In this document: positions 36,717 through 50,536 of the stretch, piece after piece
How the letters are laid out: every line of letters starts with the position of its first letter
How positions within the stretch are numbered: the stretch's first letter is position 1
DNA from: Lethocerus indicus
Taxonomy: Eukaryota; Arthropoda; Insecta; Hemiptera; Belostomatidae
DNA length: 64,000 bases
Assembly: GCA_019843655.1 (NCBI GenBank)
Contig: JACDQD010000103.1
Coordinates: 2,108,001 to 2,172,000, forward strand
Reading direction: 5' to 3'
Position numbers and translations under genes: made by a program
Notes under the pieces: generated by a model
What the model was told of the DNA's origin: nothing
Databases searched by the model: none
What the model saw: only the letters and a program-made list of their open reading frames with translations

Positions 36717-39700
36717 GTAAGTAAATTTATACATGTTCCCTCGATAATATATTAAATAAAAAAATTGTTGAACAGGCAGTGCCACTTGAGATCGCAGTTT
36801 AATAGTAAAGAGCAGTCAGTAATAACCGTACAAATTAACTCTCTCGTTCCTCTGTTCTTTCTTCTATCGGTCAATGACTTTCTTCATCGCAAATATTTGT
36901 ACAGCATTAATAATGAATAACAATTTAAAGGACATTTTATTTATATTACAAATTATATTTGATGGTACGATGAATTCCTGGAAAAAACTTATAAATAAGT
37001 TTTTGAAGTTCACTATTTTTAATCTATCTGCCTATGAGACCTGTCTCTTTATTAATAATTGTTGCGAAATCCCGTGATGTTTTTTCAAGCGAAACATTTT
37101 TTTATAGTGTGCCCGGGAACCCACGCTTTCAGGTCCATTAATATTCGAGCTAAAGCCTGAACAGTCCCAGTTTTTAAATTAAGTTTGATATAAGTTTTTT
37201 CTCGCCCCCTCCACTTTTCACACACACTCTCTTTATTTCTCCCTCCCCCCTCTCTCTCTGACTTTCTCTCCCTCTCGGTGTTAGACATTCAAACGCTCAT
37301 TTGTTGCCCATTGTAGAATCCCGGCTAAAAGCCAAGTTGGTGAATACACACGGCATTAGGAAAGAATGGATTGAAAAGTTTTTCGCCGCCGCCCCCGGCC
37401 GTCCAGTCCCCGCCCCCATTTTATTCGCCCCTTGCCCAAGCAACTGGCAACGACCCTCTTCCTAAACTCAATTTTACGGGAATCTGAATGCGCTTTATTT
37501 TCCAATTTAATGGAATGATACCCTTTCCAGATCCCTCCGTTTTCGGTACTCTATGTAAATGACATCACCCTTGAATTTTTAGATCATCACACTTTGATTT
37601 AGTGGACTTTGCTTTTCTACAGTATCAGTTTTGTGTACGTATCGGGTTCCAGGTTACAGGAATGGACGCCGCTATAAGTACCTTAGGTTATTTTTTGTAA
37701 ATATCATATTCTTGGTTTGCATTAAATAAACGCGTATATAAGACCTATATGTCGAATCGTTCGGTGTATGAAAAGAAACGATGGACGCGCATTAAAACGG
37801 TAGTACGTGCAATATAAATTGCCGCAAGACGGGGGGGGGGCTTCCGGAGGGTTTGAAAACCGGTCACGTAGAAGGGGATCATGCCCGGTAATACGCCGTT
37901 TTTGTCCGGTAACGAATCCGATTTTTAGCCGCGCGGTCGTGCGCCGCCGAAGGACCTAACGAACGGGCCGGCGCTAACCGTAGGCGGCGGTGAAATTATC
38001 TGCCGCCATACCGAACTCTCTAATCGGATGCAATATGCAAATGGCGCAGTAATGGAGTGCACATTGTCCCGCCACCGAACCGCTCGAAGGCCTCGTACAC
38101 GCGTAAATATAAAAATCGAATGTAAAAAACTGAATCCCTTACTGAATAATGTCTCATTCACACATATCACAAGGTTATTTAGTCATATATTATACATTTA
38201 ATTTCATATTTTGTTCATTCAAGCAAGCTTCTATTTGTGACGCGTTCAGTGGCACTGCCACTGCACCTCGGACGAGTATTGCAAAGTTTATTATTTTGTT
38301 AAACTTAAGCGGGTTACGTAAAGTTAGTATATGTAAGGAAGACGAAAGAAAACTGGTATTAGCAGAAAACCGCGCATAAACTCGGCAAATAAAAATAAAT
38401 GAAGTGGGATCTCAACAAAATTCCAAATATAACATGCGCTCAAAAGTGATGTTATTTCCATATAAAAGATATGTGGAAAAATACCCCTGTAGATTTTATA
38501 TCGCACATATCGAAGGAAAGAGAAAATATGTTATTCACTGTTCCGAATTCGGAATCATCTATTGATACAGTGGAACAATCGGACAGTTCGTTGTCGGCAG
38601 GATGACAAACAATCACTAGGGGAAAGTGGGACCAGCACTATGGGTGGCGGGGGGTCCCATTGAGAGAGAAGGGACGAGCGCCCGAGCGAGACGGATCATC
38701 GTTTGCCGGACATCTCCTTTTCCGATTCCACTTTTCTCCGTCTCGTATTTCCCTTTCGTTATCCGGGGCCACATCGGCGGCCGGCCATCACTGAGGTGTA
38801 TACCTGGGTTGGGGCCGCGCTTCTCATCTCCTCTCCTCCATTCGGTCCCGGATTTGCATAACTCTGTCTGTGTTCACACCGCCGCACATCCGCCCTTTGC
38901 CCGCTCCGAATTTCGAATGGATTTCACTGAAAACACCCTGCTGAACTTCCAGTACCCGAAGGGCTGTTTATTTATTTAATCAAACAAAAGACCGATTGCA
39001 AAGATCGTTTGTACGTCCCAATTTACTTCTGTGGTAAATAATGAAAATGAATTGGTAAACTTGTGTTTTTTATTTTTCTCGCTGTAAAACATTACATAAA
39101 CTCTTAAAATCTTAAATTAATATAAATTTTAATAATTGCGTGTAATATTCTCCTTGCTATAAATTCCTGCAGCGGTTAATATTTCATGGACCTCAGAGTG
39201 TGCCATGAAACTTCACTTTCCCGAACCGAATTTGTTCCATACCGTCAAGCGTTTGGATCAAGTCGAACCAATTTCCGTCATAAAAATCCCTCGGCGTTAC
39301 TCCCAACGCGTTTCCTAAAAATTATACGGGCCCCCGTAAAGTTATTAGCCGTCGGCGGATTCCTCCCCCGGCGAAGAAACACTGTCTTCGCGACTCGCGC
39401 CCTTCAAACGTGCGAATAAAGAGGTTTACGCGATCTCGAGTTTACGCGCGGCACGTACTGGCGCCCTTATAATATTTATACGACCCGCCGCGCCCGCCAG
39501 CCGCAGCTTTCCGGCTTTCTGTGAACTTGCCCGGAATTCCTTGAGTTACGGCGATATGAAAAGTCGAATGGGTAATTGCGGAATCTCCCCCCCTCCCCCA
39601 CCATCCCCTCGGTTCGTAAAATATCATGGCGGCATTAACCGATGATTAGGTCCTGAAAAGAAGTTATGGAGCCAGTTCTAAGAGAATCATAAATTATAAT

Positions 39701-39907
39701 TTTTTTAATTTATTAGGCCGGATTTTGGCCGGCCTTAAATTTTTTTTATTTTAACAACCTAGAAACTATATTCTGGATTTTCTTAATAACAATTTAAACA
39801 AATATTAAATATTGAATGAAGTACACCTAACTACGTGTTTAATAATAAAAAATTATTAAAGATTAAAATCAGTGTTAAACTTTAAGACCATAATGTTTTG
39901 TTTCCAG
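36717..39907. other. presumed 3.2 kb intron with GC-rich patches
   Basis: If exons B and C are joined, this is the intron between them: it starts GTAAGT and ends TTTGTTTCCAG. It holds a CT-rich tract near 37200-37280, a G run at 37831-37840, and GC-rich patches at about 37370-37450, 37870-38100, 38620-38900 and 39280-39620. No other exon is convincing. The 117-codon open frame at 38626-38979 lies in GC-rich DNA and shows no domain. Confidence 0.3.
37831..37840 (+). repeat. G homopolymer, 10 bases
   Basis: Ten G in a row following CAAGAC. Confidence 0.9.
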
Positions 39908-40179
39908 AATACACTTTTATAATTATAAAGTATCAAAAATGTGATTTATTATTCTGTACGGCTCAGGATGTAAGGGCGTTGCCCTATAGCGGGTTTGAAT
40001 GGAAAAAAGTTCAATATGGCTTCTCTTCACTGAATCAACAGAAGGACAATAGGCGCTTTCCTGCCACAGGTTTACATGACAGGTTGATTCAGTGCCACGA
40101 AAAATATGAGATTAGAAAATGGATCAGTGTATGGAGAGAGAGGGAGAGAAAAAATGCAGAAAATAAGGGTTACTACTAA
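39908..40179 (+). CDS. candidate terminal exon C, unknown protein
   Basis: A strong acceptor, TTTTGTTTCCAG, ends at 39907. The open frame then needs two carried bases and runs about 90 codons to a TAA at 40177-40179. Exon B ends with one carried base, G, so joining gives codon GAA (Glu) and continues in frame. The predicted tail is rich in aromatic and basic residues and finishes with a charged segment, WRERERKNAENKGYY. I recognise no domain or motif. The phase match would occur by chance one time in three. An internal GTAAGG after 39968 could instead make a 61-base internal exon. The first AATAAA I noticed downstream is at 40773-40778. A frame open by chance in AT-rich DNA remains quite possible. 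Confidence 0.22.
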
Positions 40180-41794
40180 ACAGTGTATCTTCAAAGGGTA
40201 GTTAAAATTACGTATGAACAAATTGATTACCTCTTGGTCTTTAGGGGTTCATTCTTGAAATCTTCGTGACTTTTCCCTGTCCCGTCATATGGGGTCTTTC
40301 GCCTTGGGATAACTTTGCAGTGGTAAAACTTTAATCTACGTGTCCGGTGATAGTTGGTAAAAACCTTTCCTGCAGTTAGTCTCAGCCAGGAGTGTCTCGG
40401 GCTCGGTTGATAAAGCGCCGAATTTATAAATATTAATTTCCCTTCCTCGGTCCAATCTGATTCAGTCCAATCTTCAATTGAGAGCTTTCCCGATTCGCCG
40501 TAGCCGAGTTGAAATATGCGGCGTTAACGCTCGCCGGCTCCGAGTATGCGCCGGCCTATGTGCATTCCATTTGACGGCGCGCGGTGTAGTCAAGGTTCTA
40601 AGAAAAATAACGAGGCGTATAAATTATGGGCGCAGCATTTTTATAGCGAGGATCCTGTTAATGACCCTTCGTGGGCGCCGTGACGCTAATTAGGGTTCGT
40701 TTCGGAGGTTGGAGCGCCTCTTATCGGCAACGTGTTACAAAATCGCTGTGCCGCCGTTTAATTACAGTTTTGAATAAATGGTCTCCTTCCACCCCGCACC
40801 GCCACCACCACCCCCCAACCCGTGCCCAGTTCTTCCGAGAAACCCCTGTCGTGAACCGACGTGAATGTCATTTGTTCCGTTTGCTTATCACGCGGAAAGC
40901 ATTTTACGAGGTTGTTATTACATCGCCACGGCTTGTTACGACCGAACTGACTCGGTCAATTCAACGGAATGTTGAACTGAAGTAATAGTTTGAAAACTAT
41001 ATTTATTGATTAAAAAAGTATCTATTAATTATAAATTAAAAGTGAATTTAGCACTAGGCACTAGTGCCTTATGACCGATTAAGTAGGTCCAAAATTTATT
41101 GAGTGATATTTTCCCCGAGCCCTCAACTTACTTTTTGGTCAACGTCACTGATTTTTATTATCAAGAAAATTATGGATGATTGATACCAGTGTTAGGTTTC
41201 TGAAGAGAATTCATGAAAAATCCTTATTTCTGGCACTCGTTCTCTCTTGCTACTGAAACGTCCCATTACTGTCGCGAATTTCTATCTTCTTACCAGCCTA
41301 TTCGGTCCAACGCACATACTCAGTATCCGAGGCGGTTGTGGACTGTATAAAATGCAAATGGGTCGCTTTTGATGGGGCTGTTCTGGGCCACAAACTGCGC
41401 ATTTTTTTATATGGGGGGACTAGTCGAGCGCGGGGAGCTCCTCCAGCCGAGTGTACGTTCGGCCCGAGAACAGGAAACGATTTAGTTTATTATTCTTCGA
41501 AAAACTCGGAATATCCTCTGCCCGCTACTGTATTAAATTTGACATTTTGCGATGAGGTGTGTGAGTGGTAGGCATTCACTAGGTTTTCACACTATTATGA
41601 TTTCATGTCGTAGCATGTCTTCCACACATGTATCACATCAGACAATTGAGAGAGAATGCAACCTCCATTGCTCCTTGATTATCCCGTGTTGTCAGAATTT
41701 CCGCCCTGTGTACCTTTCAAATTTCCGCTATGGCGGCCGTTCTCAAAAAGCTCCCTGCCCTTAATTTTCAAATAAATTGGCTCACTTTTCAGCG

Positions 41795-41806
41795 CCCCCC
41801 CCCCCC
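41795..41806 (+). repeat. C homopolymer, 12 bases
   Basis: Twelve C in a row, followed by further C-rich sequence. Confidence 0.9.
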
Positions 41807-44800
41807 TAGTGAGGCCCCCCTTCCTTTTCCCACCCCTTAACTTTTCCCCGTCTACGCTCGATTAGCTGGCAGCGGGCCCGACCGATTAATCGGAACACTT
41901 TAAAGTGTTTAAACCCTTAAGTGACTTGAGTACTTGGCAAAATATTATCTTAAATTCCCCTCCCCCCTCGCCTTTTTCTCCCTTGTGACTCGTGGCTCCG
42001 GAATTTCATCGTTGTTAAATTGAATTTAAACTGCATTAAGGGACATAATCAAGTGTTAACATCATCTTCAATTACTTAAAAAGTGTTATTTATTACCCTT
42101 AGTAATAGTGATCTTTGCTTAAAACAAAAATACCAATTATCACGTCTTATTTGTCGTATTACTCCTATGTTAGCGTAATGTTAACATTTTTTCAAGCCTG
42201 TCCTCATTGCTCGACGTGAAAATATTTTCACTATATCCGAATAGTTTCACAGATTTATTCGATTTATAAATGCGTTTTACCAAGTTCCATCCGCATATTT
42301 TATCGTCAAAATACAGGACGCCTGAAACTATACCGAATGTTTCCTGACCCGGAATCGTTCTTCCATTGTCCTGTACCGAGGATAAAACCTCCATAGGACT
42401 TTTTTATCGGTCGGGCGCGTCATGATACATTTAACACAGGGTTAAAAAGGCTTTGTTTTCGCTGGCCCAAGATAGTCGAGCAGTAACCTCACGGCTAAAT
42501 TTAATGCCGGCGTAAATTAAGCAAATGATTTCATTTGCCCGGCCTCGCTAGTGATCTCATTGTTTTCTATCATCCATTCATCGCCGGGCTCCGTTTCCTC
42601 AACAGCTCTGACAACAGCAGTGTTCCAGTCCAAAATATAGCTTGGGTTTTCGCCATCGGTATTCGATAATTCCGCTCTTTTTTCAAACAGGGTTAGGAGG
42701 TGTCGATACCAATCACGAATGTATAATTTTTCAGGTGATTTACAATTCACTCGAATATTGCGATATTGGGCGATTACTGGCAGTATCGGAATTCGCTCCC
42801 GCCAACCTATTTAGTCCGTTCAAATTACCTTTTTTTTATTTGATTTGTGATGTATTTCATTCTACTCGTGACGTAAAATTACCAACAAACAGGTGATATT
42901 ACATCACTTCATACATATATGCATGTAATTTTTGGCGTGCACTTTACGTTGTTTGGTATATTTTGTGAACGCGCATTTCGGTGCGAAACATTTTTTTTTT
43001 AAATTGGATTCAACATCAGCTAAGGGATGACCTGGCATTCTCTGGCAAGGTTTATTAGCGAGTTACTTGCGGTATCGTACAACTCTTATAGTTTCTGATG
43101 TTCTTCAATACATTGTTTTTTTCTGGAGTTATGTATGTGGGGGATTCGAGAGTATAGGATTCTTATTCTATTCCAATTCGTGCTATGAACATACGCTATT
43201 TTTTTTCAAGAAAAATCATTCACGTTTCATAACCCAACTAGTCATTGTCATGAAATAATTTCACGCTACTTGTTGAAGCGACTAAGAAGGCATTAATATT
43301 TCAGATTATTTAATCAGACAGAGTTATTTTATAATTAGATCGGTGCGCATATCTTAAATGACGGTTGTTTGCTTTATTCGTATTGATATTGTTAATGTTG
43401 TCCGACTGTATCTCGTTCCATTTATCGAAAGGAGATAATCTTCAGAATAAGTGCCACCGTCTACGTCGTAATGGTTCTGTCTTCCGCCTCTAATTGCTGA
43501 CCCGGTCAACGGTTTTTCCTCATTATTTAATCAGTTGAAACTTCATAATGTTGTTCTATATTTGATAATAACTGATGAAGTTACCTGACGGATAATTCAA
43601 TGTCTGATTGCGGAAACTTTCACACATTTATTGTATCTTATATTCTTGATGTATATTCATATAAAAGTGTGTCGCGTATGAAAATCTCCGTTCACTTTTA
43701 CAAATATGCGTGAATTAACAGTAATTGCTGTTGCTTCTGCCTTGTGAATAAACGTGAGTTGGTGTGATGCTGGCCGAAGTAGCATCCAGTAGTACTGATT
43801 AAACCCGTGTGTTTGGGACGCATGGATTGATGTGGGAACCCAGAGTGAAATCTACCGAAGCGGGATCCAATTGAGACCGTTTGAGGTATAGTCGACGCTC
43901 TGTCTCGGGTACTCACGGATCATTTGGGATTGTGTTCGGCTCCGCCGTTTGTATTCACTCAAATCTGGGCGGTTTGGTCGAATTTCTCCAGTTTTACCTC
44001 ATCCCTGGCGTGATCGCATTTCACCGTCGGATGGCCGGGACGGCAGTGAAAATTTCATATCTCCAAGAGGCCATAATATTCAACTTTGGCGATTCAAGTT
44101 GAGCGCGATTTCAATTCCCCGGCGCAATAAAAACCCCCGCAGAAATCTTTGCTCGATTTGAGTATCTATGACGACTCCTTAATTCAGCCCTACGACTAAG
44201 ACAACGGTCCCATTATCGTTCAATTCGAATAGCAGTTTTCAGTGCCGGGCGCGAGTTTTCAGTAAATTGCTATTAGCATACTCGGGAAATGGCCCGGTTA
44301 TAAACGCTATTAGAGAGCCGCGATAATGGCTGAAATCTATCGCCGGTCTGATTTACTTTCAATGAAAGCGGTTGCCATTTACGAGCCGTTAGGTATATAT
44401 CAGTTTCGGCCTCTTAGAGCTCTACAGCCCGACCTCATTCAAATTAGTAATGCGCAATTATTATTATAATGGAGTATTACTGTGAGAATCCCACCGTCGG
44501 TTGTATGTACCCGAATGTATTTTGATCAATGAATACATTTTAATTCAGATTGCGAAAACGTAGCAATATAATATACCTCGAGTTAGTGATCGCAACCAGT
44601 TTCTTTTGATCTCTTTTTTTCCAGGGTTCCCGAGTTTTGTACATAAACACGGAATATAAATATTTTAATCCGGCCCCGGTCACGAATACACAGTGGCCGC
44701 GGTCGCTCGGCCCTAGTTGAAATCCGAAAATTGAAACCCGGTTTCGAAAAATTATCTCCCGTAACTCTTGTTGGGCTTGGAGGCCGTGTAATTGGCCGGA

Positions 44801-45781
44801 GCAAGGCCGCTAATGAAATCCGGGGCGAAATTACGGGTTGTCCTCCCGCCCTGAGATGTTGTTCGGAGATACGCGTCGGAGAAAAAACAGAACAACGAAA
44901 TAATAACAGACGGTGGCATTTAAAGCCCCATGAATGTAAATTAAACGACTCCATTATATTTTCTTTGGGGTAGTGTCGGGACGGGAAGGGGCGCCCCTGC
45001 CGGACCGTGCGGCACTTATCGCCGGACGTAATATATTTTTTTTGTTTTTTCGTGTTCCCGAATCAACGTCCGAAACGTTGATTAATGCTGTTTGTAACTG
45101 TTTGGAAGCGCGCGACATATGTTCTAGCTGTTGATTCCATACGTTAAGCCCCCGGCCAGTTGTTTGCCCGGCCACCGTTTGTACTTCCGCTCAAACTGTG
45201 GCATCCCATTATTTTATTTGGGCAACTACGAAGTATCTCTCTGGCACTTTCAGGTTCGTTTCAACCTCAAATAATATATATTTATAGTATCGATGTTCCT
45301 GCAGTCCGTGAGTTTGGCCTTAGGGAGACTTATATGTAAAGAAAACCCAAAACTTCTGACACCACTCGATGAGTGTAATCAGAACACACCTCATGAATTA
45401 GTTAAGTCTGTAAAAAAATGTAATATTTAGTTTCTGTAAGTATTGTTTTTCACTGATATCCAGTACTTATGAAAACTGCTTGAGTAATTAATGCGGAATA
45501 CGACTGCAAAGTTGTTCAGCGGGAAACGCTTGTAAATATATCAAAACGCTGATATATCAAAAGCAGTCTGGATATAAATCGACAATATAAAATTTTATAC
45601 GACAAATTGACATAATGACATAGATTTTTATTATGGCACCTTGCATACGGAATATTCGATAATCGTACTGTCCCGGGCGAAAGTAAATTAATCACATTTC
45701 GTGGGGATATTAGGAGAAAGGCTTAGGCGGTCGCAAAAATGATATAACTTTTTGATTAAGGAGAATTGTTTTCAGTTCTTT

Positions 45782-45792
45782 GGGGGGGGGGG
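45782..45792 (+). repeat. G homopolymer, 11 bases
   Basis: Eleven G in a row at the left edge of a purine-rich G/A tract that extends to about 45875. Confidence 0.9.
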
Positions 45793-46204
45793 TGGCGTAA
45801 GGAGAGGGAGAAGGATAGAGTGAGAGTGAGCGCCCGGATGGGGGAGTGAGGGAAGGAGGGTTGGAAGTAGAAATGTTGGGCCAAGTGGAAGCCAACAAAC
45901 TCAAATGAAGTTTCGCGATATCTGTAACAACTTTGCGGGCCCACCCAGAGACTGGAGAGCAGTTTTACACCTGACCGATTTTAAAGCCTAAATTATTGGC
46001 CGAACGCCGGGAGTTCGGAACAGTTTTCGATGAAATCCGGTTCGAACAAATTAATTTCCGTTTCGATGCCCAAACTTAGATATCGTTTTATTGGCCCCCT
46101 TCGATTGACGAGCCTAAAACGGGGACGGTAAGGTGCAGATAAATTAAACGTAGGTTAATAGTATACGCAAGAACAGTTGTAATAAATACAAGGGAGGAAG
46201 AGTT

Positions 46205-46262
46205 GGGCATTGTAGTCAAACGCTGTAGGACTTACCCGGTTCTAATCCCGGTATCGTGCCAA
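46205..46262 (+). ncRNA. possible tRNA-derived fragment
   Basis: GGTTCTAATCC matches ten of eleven bases of the internal B box of RNA polymerase III promoters. It sits in a T-arm-like hairpin (CCCGG, seven-base loop, CCCGG, four of five pairs). The downstream sequence TATCGTGCCA resembles an acceptor end. The upstream part, TGGGCATTGTAGTC, is a poor A box, and I cannot fold a full cloverleaf. A worn tRNA-derived SINE head or a tRNA pseudogene is possible; chance is also possible. Confidence 0.2.
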
Positions 46263-47101
46263 ATTCTCTTTTAGTTGAAATTTGTCCTAGATTTTAATTG
46301 TAAAGAATATAAGAATTCTGTAATATAATCCTATACAAATAAATTATTCATTGCAATAAACCTTTAATTTATAAACAGCAGTAATGAAATTAGTGTAAAT
46401 CCTGTATATTAATATGTACGTACTACAGTGTACGCATTCTATAAATCATCTATAAATTGATATATATCCTAGTATAACTAGTTATTACTAACTTTGGAAA
46501 TGAAATACTGCACTAATTTGAAGACCTAATTTGGTTTATATTGGTTAATAATACTACGGGTTAGTAAGAGCAAGACGAATTGTGACCCTTATAGTGCTGT
46601 ACGCAGTGGTGGCTCTTCCCTCTCTTTTACCAAGAATTCACCCCCATTCATTATTTACGGCTCGCGTTACGACACTCATTTTGGGCTTTGCATCTTTTAA
46701 TATCGCCTTTCCCCACTCATTTTCGCCCCCTTTGACTTTCGATTCAGGGTACTTTTGAGCGGCTGCGTTTAGCGCTCGATTATGTAGGGATTTTCAGGCC
46801 TATATTGAAAACTGATATGAATTTTCAATCCCCGTTCGAAGGAAGATTTATCGAGTGTCAGCCCGTAGCTTTCGATATCGAACTTTCTTTATACAGCTAG
46901 GATGATGGGTAGTTTTGTTGTAGCCAACAGATTTACACTACTTGCATGTTTTAGGCCATTGTCGTACCTACATTCTAAATAGAATAGATTTTGAATAACG
47001 ATTACATTCAAATAAAATAAATATATTCACGTTAACTATCGATTTTATATCGGCACATAGACCAACACGTACGTTTATATTTGTCTTACCCGACCCGATG
47101 T

Positions 47102-47130
47102 TTAATTAGTCTTGACTGAAGACTAATTAA
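47102..47130. repeat. perfect 12-base inverted repeat (hairpin)
   Basis: TTAATTAGTCTT and AAGACTAATTAA are exact reverse complements around the loop GACTG. Each arm ends in a TTAATTAG homeodomain-type core, so this could be a paired binding site, a small RNA hairpin or the remnant of a small inverted-repeat element. Confidence 0.75.
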
Positions 47131-48689
47131 CTAAAGGTTCAAGAAGTTAATATCGATTTACTGAAAGCTGTGTTATATTAATTACAATTAACGGTTCATT
47201 TATGGATTATCAGTGAGACCTTAAAATATAGTTTTCAATCAAGGCACAGGACGAGAGATGAAAAATAGAAGGTTTCGTAATCCGAATGAAAGCATCTACT
47301 AATACCTTCCCTACATCTTACGCAATGCATTAACAGAATGTTTCTCCATTTGTGAGATGTATCGCCCATAAACTTGTCCGCATTCATCATCTGATAGCCT
47401 CCTTCAAACAAATGTTCGTTCAAACCAGTCCGTTTTATGTATCATCATATTTTATCGTGTATCACATAAACTGTGTGTATGTAAGCATATATTCACAATT
47501 TATTATGAAATTTTATCTGAGATACAGAAACAGCAGTTTTACTGTTCCCGTTACGTTCCATAGTGCTCTCGGCACTATTATATTAGCATTACAGAATTTC
47601 GTGCTCTGAAATTCCGAAAACGAATCTTTGAGGTCGCCGGATTTATTCTGAGCTCGGATCGTATGGAATGTGGGCTCCTTGTTTACCGTATGACTCTTAT
47701 CAGTTATATGAACACAGTCGGCGGTAATGCACTCTTGAAGGTCATAGCTGCAGTTTTATTTGCAAAACTAATTACGTTTGGCCAAGGCTGGAACAAACAG
47801 GTCGGTTTCCACTAGTCCATCGTACGGCCGATGTAGGTGGGTTTGGTTCTATTTAATATTAGATCGGATGAAATGGTTGTTAGGGGCCGGGCGTTGTGGA
47901 GTTGGCGGTCTATCGAACTGTACGAACCCCGTGATTCGGTCGACGGTTAACACTGTTAACTCGGTCGGTAAAGCACCCCCTATCCCTGTCCAAACGACCC
48001 CTACGTTAACCATGAAACTGTTTTAACGAACAACGGTTTCGAAGGCCTGCCCGAACTGAGTTTCGTTTTCGGTTGTAGGTAAAACGCTGTTGAAGAAATT
48101 CTAATTGGCCGCATTTAAATGTTGAATGACACGACACCATTTCTACCCTAATTATAAAGTCGATTATTTATATTTAACCATTTATATTACTCCTCACAAT
48201 TCTCGTTTGATTTGAATTTCCTCCTTGGCCACAGAGGCATATAAGTTCCGCAGGATTCAATCACTGGATCTTCCTTTAGCCTCTTATTCCGACTCGCGGA
48301 CGGTGCCTGTTCCATCGGTTTCTCGCCACATCGTTTCCATAAATAAGTCCTCCGGCCGAATGCTATGTCGAGCATTCGTGACTCAATGGGCGAATAAACT
48401 GCTCTTTTTTCCTGGTTTGGGACTGGTTAAAGTCTCAGCATGACTGCCCCCTCCACGAGAGCTCATTTCGTTACTATTAATTCGGATCGGCAGTCGGCCG
48501 TGGACCGGTGTAGAATATTTAAATCGTATTGGCAGAACAACGGACTACACTGTGCCCCTACGAAAAACGTACGAAAACCGGGATGTTTTATAAATTTTCC
48601 GACGTCCTTATTTTTTACTCCAATAAAGATACTGCATTTAATACCAATGAACAATATTAGCCTCTTTATTTTCATTGTCGAATAAATGT

Positions 48690-49220
48690 AAAAATGAGAG
48701 CCAGAAGGAGGCCGGTATTAAAATCGCGGTGGCAGTGTCTTCGAGGTTATTTTTTTTTTAGGGAGCCCCGAGGTAATTTTCTTCGGGTTCGTTATTTCGA
48801 CGGAAAAAAATTCTTTCCCCGGGCGACCGTTCATTATCTATTACCGGGGAGAGCCAGCCGACCTCCCCATTCGGGGATGGTTTTCCTCTCGGGCTGACTT
48901 CGCCGCAGAAAGAATTCATTGTCCCGCGCCCAACGGGAGGCCGATTATTCAATTTTTATTGTTTACGATTTTATTTTCAATGCCGGCTGAAAGTTTTTGT
49001 TTCACCGCCCGATATTACCGCCTCGCCGAAGCTTTGTTTGAAACCGGGCGGCTGCACCATTGAATAGCGGGCCCGACCGCGGGAACTCGATTGAAATAAT
49101 TGTTTGTTTAATTCGGTCCTCGGTTTCGAAACTAGTTTCCGCAGTCGCGGTAATATATTACACAAGGGCCGCCGGTCCCACCCTCGGTAATGTCGTCGGG
49201 CCACGCTTTGTCACTGCTAA
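48690..49220. other. GC-rich patch with CCGG-rich strings
   Basis: A segment of raised GC content with several open frames on both strands and no domain in any of them. CpG steps are frequent. It is similar in style to the other GC patches and may be a regulatory or conserved element. Confidence 0.3.
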
Positions 49221-50506
49221 GTTTAACCAACAACACAACTGTAACGGTTTACTGTATCGTATATCACACATTTGTCTTTACCGGTTCCGCCGGATGAAAT
49301 CGGTTAATTTAACTTTCGGAAAAGGTGAACGTAATTTCAAACCGTTATTTCTGTCATGGAAAATATGCACTTATATGGCTCAGGTGTCCGTTTGTAAATC
49401 AAGGTTTTGTGTTTTATAACTGCGATCTTTATAATCGCAAACCGCATATTTTTCTTCGCCAATAGAATGTATCCATTGACCAAGTTAATTAACCTCGTAA
49501 TAATTCGCTGTGGTCACAGTAATCGGCAGTAATTATTTTGAATTGTGCCCAAAATGTATCAATCCGAATTAATTTTGTCGCTTTAATTTACTCGAAACTG
49601 AACGGAGCAATGGCACGAAATCTAATTAGGCGTCGTGAATGGGCGGTAGGTGAAAACACATTAAAAATAATCGAGAGTATTGTATACGGTGTTAATTATA
49701 TTGCTGCTTATTTTGATAGCCCCGCGGCATCGATTCAATAAGTAAACACGCGGTAATTGAGCGTTGAGCGCGCTCCAAATTGGAGCCGAGTGGCCTATGC
49801 TTCCCCAAGGGAAGGGGCGAAATTAACCCTTCAGATGTGGCGGCGGGTCGGTTTCTTCCTCCTCGTGGCGATCAACGGGGAGCGATAAAACCGCGGGAGT
49901 GACTTAATTTTCCTGGCCCGGCAGGCACCGGAGGCAAGCAAAAAGTTGGGAACGGGCGACCACTCGGCAAAATACCGCCAGATGAAAGCCCAATCGCAGT
50001 TACCCATCTAGTCTCTTTTCCCTTGCACGTTCGTCAGATTTTTGCATTCTTTTTTTGCCTTTGAGTTATTTATTGATTCCCTTGTTAATTTCAAATCCGA
50101 TCTTTTACCTTCGTTGTATGTTTGGATATATCATGCAACGTTTCTACACGTGCTCACTCATATTTATATAAATTGTACATGTACATAAAGAGCGGGTGGA
50201 TTGGCCCTCTCAGTAATAGGAGTAAGTTTGTCGTCATTGAAAAATGTAGTGGTTATTTTAATCGCCCCACGTTCTTTTCCCTACCTCTCTCTCTCTGTCT
50301 CGTGGATTCCAAACGCATTTTTGAGCCAGTTTCGAACCAATACAGTAGTCGCCAGTTTTTCAGTCGGTTTATAAATCCGAACGAGTGTTCTATCGAAGAG
50401 GGCACTGAAGAGTCATGAGAGAGAAAGAGAAAGCGTTAATTTAAGCAACGGGCTAATTGCAGGCTCCTTTGAACACTCCTCACGTACGCTTGCAGACGGG
50501 GAGGGG

Positions 50507-50536
50507 ATCTGGTCATTGAGAGGAATCTGGTCATTG
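50507..50536 (+). repeat. 12-base direct repeat, 18-base period
   Basis: ATCTGGTCATTG occurs at 50507-50518 and again at 50525-50536, with purine-rich AGAGGA between. A small local duplication. Confidence 0.75.

Noticed and set aside
38626..38979. 117-codon + strand frame
   Set aside because: No domain, sits in a GC-rich patch, and has no convincing splice borders.
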